Of a stretch of DNA of 64,000 bases, positions 12,001 to 24,400 are shown one piece after another. The stretch comes from Adineta steineri. Lineage: Eukaryota; Rotifera; Eurotatoria; Adinetida; Adinetidae. The stretch's first letter is position 1. Each line of letters starts with the position of its first letter. The notes under the pieces were generated by a model. It was not told where the DNA came from. It did not search any database and was given only the letters and a program-made list of their open reading frames with translations. Made by a program: the position numbers and the translations under genes. The stretch lies in assembly GCA_905250115.1 (NCBI GenBank), contig CAJNOI010000013.1, positions 607,788-671,787 on the forward strand, read 5' to 3'.

Positions 12001-15000
12001 CTTTTTCTTGATCTAAAAAATATTGAATTAACAAAAGAAGAAAAACCAACAACAACAAAACAAACCAGTTTTGAGTTGTTTGATTTTTTTATTATATTCA
12101 TTTGTTAATAGAATATTTTCACGTTCAATTTCAATATTATGTTTTTGTTCCATTGCTTGCAATTCACCATCATATTTTCTCATTAATTCTTCACGTTTAC
12201 GACGAAATTCTTGTCGTTGTTCATCAATTTCAAATTCATGACGAACTAATAATTGTTGACGACGTTTTTCTTCTAAATGATACAAACGACGAAATTCACG
12301 ATGAGCTTCTTTTCTAAAAAAGAAAGAAAAAGATGAATGTGAGTTTTACAAATCTTATTAAAAATAAATCAATAACTTCAAGATAATGTATTCATAATTA
12401 GTTTTCGATGTCATTTTATTCTATTGCAATTTGTACAAGTAACGTTCGTCCGCGGACTCACTTAGCTCTTTCTCGTAGAAATGCATCCTTTTCACATTTA
12501 ATGGAAAAACAATTGAAAATCGTAAAAAATAGGTTTTCGATGTTTTTTTGACCTTTGACCACTCTTCACCCCCCCCCCTCCTCTCACTATGGTCAACCAA
12601 CAGACCTCAGATTCGAACTTCCCGCATCAAAATACCTCTAGAAATATCTTTTTTGAAAAATTGATTTTCGATGTTTTTTTGACCCTGCGGACATACAAGC
12701 AAGCAGACAGTTTATTCTTACTGGACTTTTCTCTATGAGAAAGAGAATAACAAGTATAGGAAATAGTGAACTGAGATTTCAATAGTAAATTCTATGTCTT
12801 TTCTTTCATTCGATAAACTTAGTATATTACTTCTGAATATCTTATGGAAGCAAAAACTTTACCTTTCAATTAATCTTGATTGATAATCATCATGTGGTTC
12901 AACAATTTTTGTTGTAATAGTTTCTTTTTCTTTACCATCAGGTCCAACAAATCTTCGTGTTGTTCGTATTGTTCGACGACGTGTTTCTCGAGTCTAAAGA
13001 TATTTTTTTAAATAAAATAATAATATTGTAAATATAAATATATACTTGTAAAGAATTTGATGTTGGATCAGTATTTGATATGATAGGAATAATTTGATCT
13101 GAATTATTTATACTTCGCATTGTATCATGATCATTTCCATTTTCTACGGCTTGACGTACGCATGTATAATAATAATCAATATCATTACTTGTATTGAGCA
13201 TAGATGATGAATTTAAACGTGGCTTATCTTGTTTAAAATAATATATTGAATCGATATTGTCAGTTTCAAATTCAATTTCTTCTTCACACGTTTGTTCAAT
13301 ATCATCATCATCAACATCATCAGCTGTTAGATCAGTTATAACAGAAAGTATAACTTCTGGAATCGATGGTTTCTCAAAATCTGATTGAATAATTTCTTCG
13401 AGTAAATCTTGATAATATAACTCGCATCTATTATCTAATTCTCTTCGAGCTAAATCTTCGATTTCAAGACGACCTATTTCAATATTAGCACCTTTACGAG
13501 TAGGAAATATTTCATTTGGTCTTTCTGAAAACGAAGGTATTCGTTCAATAGTAATTGTTGGTTGTTTATTTTTTTCATTTATTATTGAAGAAGTTGGAGA
13601 TACTCGTTGAATAGACATTGGTGGTGAAGATTCATTTGATTCAGATAACGTACGAGATTGAAATTGAGTAGTAAGTACTACTGGAATCTTAGAAGTCGTG
13701 TTCGTCGTAGTAGTAGGAGTAGTATTCGAAACAAAAGAGGGTAAGGGTGGTGGTTTCGGTACACTGTTTGATGACGTTAGTATAGGCACTAGAGGTGGTT
13801 TAGTTGTTACACTAAAAATATAAAACATTTTTTTTTCTTGTTTCTTTAGTTGCATATCGAACAAATTTGTGTAAATATACACTTATTTTATCATCGAAAA
13901 TCTTTCAAAGTTCTTCTGTAGATGGGTTAACTTACTTATTAGATGTTTCAATCTTTTTGTGATCGTCTTCCTTGATCGTTGATAGATCTGGTGACATGTT
14001 TTCACCATTTGATAGACGATGTTTTTGTTCTGGTGTACTATCCGATTGTATCTGTTTATTATTATTGTGATTATCAATCGTTGTTGGAATGTCATTATTA
14101 CCATTTACTAAGGAATTATTTTCTATAAGATCTACTTCAATAATTGGATTTTTTGAAAGACTAGTTTCATTATTAATAGTATCTTTCGGCTAAAAACAAA
14201 TTTTTTCATAAGAAAAAAAATATTTTTTGTATAATTTACTTGAGATTCAGGTGGTATAATTTCTTCCTCAACTTCTTCAACAACAGGTGTTGCTTTATAT
14301 TCTTCAAGTAGAAAAAGTATCGATGAATGAAATTCTTGTGTATTTAACATAAATGGATGTTGTTTTAATTCTTGACATGTTTTACGTTCATTTGGATCAC
14401 GTTTTAAACAACATGTTAATATATCAAAAAAATCCGTACTCCATTGACGAATATTTTTTAATGTTGGTGGTGTTGCTTGACGAATTTTTGCACCAACACG
14501 TTCAGCTCTCATTTCATGATATGGTGGATCCATTTCAGCCATTTCAATCAACGTTATACCAAATGACCATATATCAACACGAAAATCATAACTCATATCG
14601 GTATTAGCTTCACAAAAAAAGACTTCAGGTGCCATCCTAAGAAGAAGAAAGTCTGTTAATGTTAAGATAAGAGTATTCTAAACAATGTCAGTCATTGAAA
14701 CCGTTCCGTAATGATGAAAGTGAAACAGTATAAGGAAACAAATGCACTATCCTCGATTTTTTTTATTTATTATGATAACTCTTTGATACTAATACAAATC
14801 TCAATGTGTGTTTGTTGCACCTTGTATTCGAAATTCCCTATGTTAAATTTATGTAAATTGAATACAATCTCAAATTCATGCAGTTCTCGAATATGTCCGA
14901 AGGTTAATATTTCGATTTAAATATATTCCCTACCAATAAACCGTTCCAATATAATCATTTCTTTTTTGATTTGCATATGAATTCTTTGCCGACACACCAA

Positions 15001-15553
15001 AATCAGCTAATTTAACTTGTCCTGTTTGTGTTAGTAGTATATTACTTGCTTTAATATCTCTATGTATAACAAATTGTTGTGTATGTAAATAATCTAATGC
15101 TTCAAGTACTTGATAACCAATAAAACGTATTTGTTTTTCATCTAAACCATGTTCAAGTGTTGTCATTATATAATCAACAGCACCATATGTACAATATTCA
15201 AGAAAAATGTATAATTTTGTTTCATAAAGATAAGTATCATATAATTTAATAATATTTTTATGATTACAATCAGTTAATATATCAACTTCAACTAAATGTT
15301 CAGGTAATTCATCATCTGTACAATCATCAATGATTTTAACTGCAGCATATTGTTTATTTTGTTCATTATATGCTTGATACACTTTACCAAACGCACCATC
15401 GCCTAATTCTTTGATTAATTTCCATTCATTTAATGGTGTTTGTTCTTTATAAAGACGTGATGATTTTGTTAAAAGATTATCTTTTAAATTTTTTGACGCG
15501 ATTGTATCATCGCTAATTGATGTATTGAAAATATTCTTTAAACGTTTTAACAT
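9096..15553 (-). CDS. STK10: STE20-family Ser/Thr kinase of the SLK/STK10 (LOK) type
   Basis: Twelve exons: 15553-14934, 14636-14240, 14189-13936, 13811-13046, 12993-12863, 12313-12066, 12012-11917, 11864-11347, 10044-9919, 9867-9754, 9687-9502 and 9323-9096. They sum to 1227 residues. The N-terminal kinase domain (about 40-300) has the Gly loop GDGAFGKVY, Lys in YAAVKII, Glu in EHLVEVDIL, HRDIKASN, DFGVSAKN and MAPEV. A Ser/Thr/Pro and acidic linker follows. Exons 6-9 form a long charged coiled coil (FRRLYHLEEKRRQQLL, LWDIDELELRSRYDLLRKQ, EWPKLWKKMQKTR) matching the PKK domain of SLK/STK10. This pair phosphorylates ERM proteins at the cell cortex in other animals. Odd points: GTVYW instead of the usual GTPYW before MAPE, an extra C-terminal tail beyond the coiled coil, and repeats in introns 5 and 8. 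SLK and STK10 cannot be separated here. Confidence 0.9.
10113..10420 (+). mobile_element. Dispersed intronic element, copy A
   Basis: Lies in the 1302-nt intron 8 of the kinase gene. It shares a full-length match, by eye, with the reverse complement of 12435-12756. Shared words include CTTGCTTGTATGTCCG, AACATCGAA, AGAGGTATTT, CTACGAGAAAGAGCTAAG and GCGTTACTTGT. Both ends carry CTCTTTCTCGTAG-like sequence in opposite orientation, suggesting terminal inverted repeats. No coding sequence; superfamily unknown. Confidence 0.7.
11020..11292 (+). mobile_element. Dispersed intronic element, diverged copy C
   Basis: Same intron as copy A. It begins with ATTCTCTTTCTCGTAAGGAA and TTTATGTCCGCACTTCA and ends with GAAGACACATCGTTTCTAC. 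It is closer to the copy at 28895-29083 than to copies A and B, so at least two subfamilies exist. Ends are approximate. Confidence 0.55.
12435..12756 (-). mobile_element. Dispersed intronic element, copy B (inverted relative to A)
   Basis: Lies in the 549-nt intron 5 of the kinase gene and is the reverse complement of the 10113-10420 element along most of its length. Because both sit in one transcription unit in opposite orientation, the pre-mRNA could pair over about 300 nt. It contains a C9 run (near 12570) and no coding sequence. Confidence 0.7.
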
Positions 15554-18500
15554 TGAAAAATTTCAATGACTTCAGTTCTGTTAAATAACATCTAAAAGTA
15601 AGAAAAAAAAATTTTTTGCTTTATTTCTTTTTAAAACATATATATGATCGTTATTCATGTCATAAAAAACCTAAAGACAAACTTAATAGTCGATTGAGGA
15701 AGAAAAGAGAATTCTTTTTTGTCTTGTTATTTTATTTGCTTTCGATTTTTCTATTTTGTACATTTTATTTTATTTCGTTCTCATTTTCGAAACAGATCAA
15801 AATCTATAGGGAGCGACTAACAATCAATAATTTCACATTGATGGTAGCGATTTAAATATTTTATAGATGTTAGTTTTTTTTAAAATCAAATCTTCAACTA
15901 TGTTTTCTATTGAATAACTTAATAGCTTGAGTAAAAATAATAAACATCTGTGTAATTATTTTACAATTTGTTTGAAAGAGGTCACTGTATACATGATTTG
16001 AACGATTGCATTAGGTATTAACGTTCATTTTTATTTTTTGATTGATCATAACTTTTTTGTCTAATTTATATGAATGAGTTTGACTAGTCGATTTGAAATT
16101 CAGATATACTCAATCAACATGTCACTCAAAGAGATTTCCTATCATATAATACATCTGATTTTCGTATTTATTTTTATATTGTTAGTAGATATCAGTTTGA
16201 GGTTTTGAATATAGACAAGTAGAGTAATAAAACAGAAGCATCAATAAACGAGATAGATAAAGAAACGCTATTCAGTCTATTTTATATGTTTTTATTCAAA
16301 AATCGAAGATATAGAATAAAACTTGAATTTTTATAGACAAAATAATCCTTTAGATATATGATCTATAATTTCTAATACAAATTCAAGAAATCAATTGAAG
16401 ACTAAAATTCAATGAAAAAACAAGATTGAAATCATCATTATAATGATAAATAAATTTTTTATAACAAAAAATAATATTCGATTTCTATTAGACATACTTA
16501 TATCGAAAATCTAATGTTTAAAAAATATTCTATTATGATAATAATGTGAATACAAAAATATATTTGATTGAAATTTTAATAGAAAAAACTGGTTCGAATC
16601 AGCTTGATGAAAGGCTTCATATATACCGGAACTACTTCAAAGTCCTGTGGACTGTACATAATTGACACACTAGAATGCTAATCATTCATATGTGCTTCAA
16701 ATTACTTCATTAAAAAGCAGAAATTTAGAATAAAAAATCGAACGTATCATTTGTATACAAATTATATTTTAATTCTAAGATTAACCTTTAATTTTTATTC
16801 TTATATAAAAGTGATAATATTTCTTCTATTCAACATAATAATAAATAAAAATTACAAATCATTTCCGACGGATATTTTATTATGTAATCGATTACTTAAT
16901 GAAATTCTTTCAATCGAAAATATTACATTTTATAATTGAAAGCAGATCTTCTGATGAATTGAAATATATTTATTTACATATCGTCATTTATTCTAACTAA
17001 TCAATTCGGTTTTTTTGTCATATAACGAGATATATTAAGCGGCTTATATTATCAAGTTCTATCTATATATATATATGTAACCTTGAATTGTTTAGAAGAG
17101 CTAATTTTCGCACTAATAGTATACAACACAGTATGTGAAACGCATAGAATGTCAGATTAATCAAAGAAGATTTTGTTCTAGAATCATTAAATTCATTTTG
17201 CATTTAAATAAAAGATACTATAATTGTTGTCTTTTACAAAAAGAACACAATATCTAGGTAGATACTATCAATTTCAAAATAACAGTTAAATGGAATAAAT
17301 ATAAGTTGTAAGTAAATAATTTTAATTAATATAAATATTGAATCTACAGTAATTAACAAAAAAAGAATTTTTCTATTAAGTTTTAGGTACATATATGAAG
17401 TAAAATTTGAATATCGAAATAAAATAGTTAATTTAAAGAATAAATAAAATCAAATATAGAATTTATTATTCGAAGAAAAACACGTCTCGTCACGCTATAG
17501 ATATATCAAATTCAGACACGCAAAAAAAGATAGGTACTTTTCAAATACATTCATAATTATAAGGTTTATATATTAGGCTGAATGAAATCTTTGATGAAAA
17601 TATTGATTTACTAAAAAAGGGCTTTTTGTTCACAGATTAATTCTATCCTTGTATGAACTGCGATATATTCATATTTGATTTAAATATAAGAATATATTCT
17701 GTTTTTACATCTATTTAATTATTGAAAATATTTGAGTAGCTCATTTTACATTTGATGAAAAGAAAAGAATATTATATTAAATAGAATTTATTTTCATACG
17801 ATATTTTAGAATGATTAGTTATTTGTTTGAGTTTTATATTCTATTTAATAGACAAATGTAATAATAAGCAATGATAGAAAAATGATGATCCGTTGATTAG
17901 ACAAGAATGCATAAGTGGTCTGACTATGATAATTGTATCAAGATAGACGACTTCTTTCAAGTGCCTATTCTTATTTCTTTATAGTGGAAACAATCGAATT
18001 GCTATAATTTTTCTTTGTTTGTTATTTTATTCAGTCAGTCAGTCATATAGATACATCAAATAAGAAGATCAATCATATGGAATCATCTCACATTATATTT
18101 ATATGTATATGACACGCATATAAATAAAATAGTTGATCTTTTTTGTTTGTTTTATATAATTACATAGAGACTAGATGAACAAAAGAAAAATCAATCTTAA
18201 ATTATTTTAAATACGGTAAAGAAGAAAAGTAATTCGATATTATCTGTTTTTTTCTCTTTAAATTAGTAACATATTACGAAAAGAAATTGAAGTTTATCAA
18301 TATTGAATGATAGTAGTTCACATTTGTATTTTTCAAATAATATGTATGAAATAATTATATAAGTGGTTACATGAACGATAAGAATATATGATTTTCTAAT
18401 AGAAACAAAGTCTATTATTTTTTCATTTATTTTCAAAAGTAGGCGTAAGATCATAAATACTAAGTAGAAAAGAAAGAAAGAAAGAAACAAAAAAGGTTTT

Positions 18501-21451
18501 CTCATTTTTTTTAATATATATATATATTTCGTAGTGCATGTGTCGGAAACAGTGACTTTTTACAGATGAAACCTTCAACATACACGACTGAAATCACATA
18601 AGGTGTAGTTACATTTAATCTCTTCATTGTTAGTTTCCTTTCTTTGTATGTTAAAAAGGCATAAAGTAATTGAAGAAAGAGAGTCAGTGCAAAGTGGAAA
18701 AAAAGAAAAGAAAAAGGTGAAAATAGACATAAAGATGTACGACGTCATTATTTTACTTTTCTTTTCTCTTGTTATTACTACAATATATAGTTTTCTTCCG
18801 TCAATAAGTTTAGTACAATCTACATCACCTAATATAGATAATATTGAATATTTTCATATAAGAAAAAATAATGATAAAATAAAACGAAATTATTTTGATA
18901 TTTTATAGTATCTTATTATTTTTTTTTTATTTAAATAAGTCAAAAGAGATGTGTTATTTTTGTTTATTGATAAGAATCATAAATAAAAACAATGAAAGGA
19001 TAAAATCAAATCGTCAAAAGACGTCATCGATCCTCATTAGACAATTTTTCTGAAAGTGTTCGTGTCATTTTCTGTTTATCTGTTATACTGAACACCCACA
19101 TACACGCAAACACAAAAGAAAATATATGAAAAACAGACGGTCTCGTATATGTCAGGTCGTATTATGCTGTCAACATTAACCAAGCATATCTGAACACTTT
19201 TCTTCTTTTTTAATGCATCTTTAGTCATTCTTTATTCTTTTTAAAAAGAGAAAAAGAATAAGACGAAGAAGACGAAGACGAACTAAGACGGTATATAAGA
19301 TTTATCTATTTGCAAGTATGAGAATAGTAATTAAAATAAAGATGGTCTGTATATATTCTACTAGTGATAAGAAAAAAATAAAAGAGAAACGATAAACAAT
19401 TTTATTAATAATAAATTATTGTGCGCAATATCTAGGAGTTATTTAACGAATGGTTTTTATCAACTATGAAACTGACAATAACAATAAATGATGACTATTA
19501 TCCATAGATCAATTCTATTGAGATAAGTTAGTTAGAGAAAGATGTAACGTCTCAATTCACTTAGTTTTTTTTTCTCGCTCTTTTCCATCCACTTCTATAC
19601 ATGTCCAGAGGCGAACTAGACTTATCTCAAGGTAATATTCATTTTCGAACTACATCATCATTATAATCACAAGTAGCTAGACACATGTGCTTAAGATCGA
19701 TTGAGAGAACGTATGTTACATTTCTATATTTTCTAAGAATTGAAAGAAGTAGAAGTAAGCTAAACAAATTTGTCTTTATTTTATTTATATTTGTAAAAAA
19801 AAAGAAGGAAACAATCACGCTAATTATTTTTTTGTTTTAGAAATATAAATTCAAAGCATTGTATTTTTATACCAATACTAACGTAAGTTCGATAAAAATT
19901 TATTCAAGCAATGATTTTGTTTATCTCGATATATAAGTCAATATTGATTTTCTTAGGTAACACAATCGTATTCTAGTCGGTTTTATTAATTCATAGAAAA
20001 TAAGATGAATTCTATCAAAATTAATTATTTATTCAATAGATTATTCGAAAGAGAAAAAAAAACTAGTAAATATCATTAGAATTCTATCATTTACGCAAAT
20101 GATGATCGATCGAGTCGAATAGATTTTTTTGTTTTCAATTTCATATAATAAATTTTCCACATCAAAATAAGAAGATTAGCCTTAAGTTTGACTTTTTTTA
20201 TATTAAAAAATATAATGTTAAATTTGAATATAGAAAAACTTCAATCAATTTATTAGTTAGCTATAGGGTTAATAAAGATATCAATCTTCCGTTTGTTTTT
20301 CTTCGTAATCAGCATGATATTTACTGATGAACATTACCCTAAAGTATTGATCGAATAATGATTATATATCTATATACGTCAACTTTAGAGAGAACTATGT
20401 ATATTTTTAAGAAAAAATATAAATGATATATTAACAGATGAGGTACGAAGACATTAGTTATCTAAAAAAAAACAGTCTCTTCGAGCACATCAAACATACA
20501 TTAATAATTCTATATAAGAAAGAACAAGGATAACGGTGTATTTAGTCTACAGGAAGGAATCTTAAACCCTGAAGATAGATATATTGAATATAGACAGAGG
20601 CATTTGGTAGATAGATAAAAATGAGAAAAAGAAGTTTGCCAGAATATTATTTGACATTGAGTTTTGTTTGACCTTGTTCGATAGGTCGATTATGATTATG
20701 ACTATATTTATTAGCAAATTTTTGTTATATACCGTTCATTTCAAAAAAAAATATATATGTAATCTGTATTCTTTTTTCTTTCTTTCACATGTGAGTGTAA
20801 ATATGATAAAAATAATGAATAAAATGTGCGTTGTAAATGAACAAAATTTTATGTTTGATTCTATTAAGATGAGTAGCTCTTAAATAGATCAAAAAAAACA
20901 TTCTTTTTTTTATTTATTAGTTAGTAACGTATAAATAACGATGAAAGGAAATTATAGTACGCGATAGACCATTATTATTTTTCAAAGATATTTCATTTGT
21001 CAACACTCATAAATTAATAAAACATTATGTTAACAAGTAGGTGGTTTATTATATTTGAGATCAGTAAATATATCATATTTTCCGACATATATGTGTTAAT
21101 TTATTTAATATATACAAATTATATTATAATACGAGCATATATTTGTTGTTATCTTGTTCATCTTATTATTAATCTAATTACTAAATTGAAAACAGATACA
21201 GAACTGTTTTTATACTATTTTTATCACTATATTTTTGCACCCATTCTTTTCCTTACGACTAAGTCTTATGGAAGAATAGGAATTGAATGATCATTTTTCT
21301 TTCTTTTGTTTACTACATATGTATGGAAATTATTATTTACATATATTTTTTTTGTATCTAGATGATGCTTGATAATCGAAATTGTTGGAATGAGTCATGT
21401 GAACAGTTCTATAAATTTTATATTTAAAATTCGTATTTAATAATAGCAAAT
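15554..21451. other. 5.9-kb divergent intergenic region
   Basis: Lies between the divergent starts of the kinase (minus) and the giant PLC-epsilon gene (plus), so it should hold both promoters and perhaps 5' UTR exons. It is extremely A/T-rich with many homopolymer runs. I found no exon with a family match, no RNA gene and no element with clear ends. The only candidate is the small ORF at 18735-18908. An AG before the PLC start (AATAG at about 21443-21447) could be an acceptor for an upstream non-coding exon. Confidence 0.6.
18735..18908 (+). CDS. Possible small secreted peptide precursor (57 residues)
   Basis: An uninterrupted ATG frame of 57 codons sits alone in the large intergenic region. 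The first 28 or so residues are a strong hydrophobic segment resembling a signal peptide (VIILLFFSLVITTIYSF). The rest is polar with the dibasic site KIKR six residues before the stop, leaving a short terminal NYFDIL, the layout of a neuropeptide precursor. An AATAAA lies near 18980. No similarity is recognised, and such frames arise by chance in A/T-rich DNA, so this is a weak candidate. Confidence 0.2.
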   Translation: MYDVIILLFFSLVITTIYSFLPSISLVQSTSPNIDNIEYFHIRKNNDKIKRNYFDIL

Positions 21452-24400
21452 ATGTCCCAAATGTTATCAGTACCATTAAGTCGTGTACGTTCACCGAAAC
21501 TTAAACGACAAACACCGGTGGAAGATGAAATTGATGGTAGTCATCAACTTCAATCATTAAGATCAATTGGATCTGAAGAATCAAATTCATCACGTTCACT
21601 TTCGCCATATTGGCGTTATGTTGCAGATCCTGATTCATCATCAAGTTATTTAGATGTACCAGAAACAACAGGAACTAGTCGTCGTTCATCGAATAATAGT
21701 GCTGTACGTTTTAGTTCACATGATACATCAGATTTATGTTCAATTCTTGATATGACTGTAATAAAACAAAAACACAAAAAAATTCTTCTTCTTTTTTTGT
21801 TTATTTTTCATTTATATTTCTTTAGTGTGAATCAGAAAATTTAGAAAAAGCAATTATAAGTAATGATAAATATACAGTTCGTCGTATTATTGATATTCAT
21901 CAAAATAAATTTAATTTAATCAAAGATCGTTCAAGTATTTCACGTGCACAATCAGATTATCCTATTCATCCATTACCACCAACACAACCAACTGCACATA
22001 CAAATACATCATTTGGTTCACCATCAATTACAAGCAATACTGATCTATTAGAAGTTTATAGTAAACAAGCATTATTTAGTAATGATACTGATGAACACCC
22101 ATCTATTTCATCACCTGAACATACAACTTCAATGTTTGATGCGGCAAGTAGTATATTAACATATACAACAGGACCACTTGCAGCAGCATTAATTAATTGT
22201 CATCATCATACACATTCAAATAATCATTTAACATCAAATCCATCTTCAATTAATATTGGATCATCTATACATGATCGTTGTGATACTGAACATGAATCAA
22301 TGTTTACGGCAGCAACAAGTTTTAATAAAGAAACGAAATATCCAACAAGTGATTCACCAAATGATGCACCTCCAATATTTCGAAATGTTTTACATGTTGC
22401 TATTACATATGGTAAGAATAATAATGAGTTCTGTCTATTTTTTAAAGACATATCTATTTCTATCTTGTATTTATGTAGATGCTCGCGATGTAATGCGTAT
22501 TTGTTTAAAATATGGTATTGATCCGAATGCTCCTGGTGTTCATCCAAATAATCAAAATACGATATTAAATTCTGCATTATGTTCATCAAATACTTATTCA
22601 CAACTAAATACTCGTTTAACATCTGATTTACCTCGTGCATCTCCATGTCGTAATGGTACATTAGATTATACTGGTTATTATACAGATGAACGTTTATATA
22701 CATTACCGCCCTTATTTCTAGCTGCACAACGGAATAATCATTATGCTTGCGTACTTTTACTTAAATACGGTGCAAATGTAAATGTACGAGATGAATTACA
22801 TTGTAGTCCATTACATTTAGCTGCACGTTTAAAACATAATGCATGTAATATTCTTATATCTCATCATGCATCCATAACAATACCGAATAAATATGGTGAT
22901 ACACCATTATCATTATGGCCTTATGTTAAAGTTTTACAAACAGAATTTGTTGAATTTGAATTTCGTAAATTATGTCGTAAACATTCATCAAATTCTAAAC
23001 GTCATCGATTTTTAACACGAGATGCTGAACATTATCAAACAACAACATCATTACTTAATTATAATAATAGTTCGATGAATAGTGGTTTAATACCAAGTAA
23101 TGGTTTAAGAAATTTAAAACGTGTTTTTCGTTATAGTGGAAGTGATTCATATGATTCGAAATCATTTAAAAAAAGTTTTTCATCACAAAGTTCAATGGGA
23201 AAATCTCGAAGACTATTTGGAACTAATGCACAAAATAGTATTCAAGGTGCATCAGCTGTTCCAAGTGAATCAAGACAAATATCTGAAGATCGTGATGATA
23301 TAGAAAATTCTCATGGAGGACGAATATCACATTCAAAACGGAAAGTATGTTTTTCTTCAATCTCAAGGAGAGAAAAATAAATCGAGTTATTAATTAGAAT
23401 AAATTTTTCTATTAAGTATCGTATATATATAGAAAACAAAAATGTTTCGTTTTATCTTTTATTATTCTTTGATCGTGAATGAAATAACTCCTTCATTAAA
23501 TTCTATTGACGTCATAAAAGAAAAGAATTCTTTAGAATAGATAAGTAGTCGGATTTGTGGTTTATTTGTCGGAAGAAGAAAACTGTTGAAGTTATAAAAG
23601 AAAATAAGTTTAATAGAAAAAATTTTCATTAGTGAATTTCTTTTTTGATCTAGGCTCAGTTTGAAACAGGATGTAAGTCTTCAAGTGCATGTTATATGAA
23701 CTTGAAATCTTAACAGAACATTTAAGTGTAATAAAGAGTATGATCTTGTTTTCCTTCCGATAGAAGAATCTAAAACTAGATCACTTAATGAAAAAATAAT
23801 TATTGATATATTTTTAATCAAAATTAAAGTGCAAATAGTAATCTAGAAATAACTAGTTGTGTCTACTGATCTTTTCTTTTTATAGTGCAATTATTGTTAA
23901 TATAATTTCCGTTTGTAAGAGACCATGCATGTTATTTTGACATAATGTTTTATTCTTCAAAGATTTTCTGAATACAATGAGGAAATTATATTTAGATGTT
24001 CGAAGAGTTTAATCATAGATGAATTTTAGTTGCCATAGAAAAAGTAAAACTATATGAATTTGAAAAAAAAACTTTCTTCTTATATTTATGGATGAATAAA
24101 AGTGTCATCTCTTATTTTTGCTCTTTATAAACTTAAAGCGTATTTTTTTGTTTCTATTGTCAATAATAATTAATATCAGTTGAACGATGAGAACAAAAAA
24201 AAATATGACTGTCAATAATCAGTTATTCCGTGTGTCGCATCTTTTTTTCTTTACTTATGTATATATATATATATTGATTTAGGCGGGCACCTCGTCGTTG
24301 GCAGCTAGCATATTACATGCACATAAATCATCACGTCAACAACAGCATTCTACGGCGACAGCAGCTCAGACATCAGCAGAAAGTGAGTTATAGAATGTCA

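Noticed and set aside
16585-16605. GGTTCGAATC, resembling the B box of a tRNA gene.
   Set aside because: No A box at the right distance on the plus strand, no acceptor stem and no cloverleaf on either strand.
22224-22727. Minus-strand open frame of 167 codons.
   Set aside because: Antisense to confirmed coding exons 2-3 of the PLC-epsilon gene; its composition is the mirror of the real frame.
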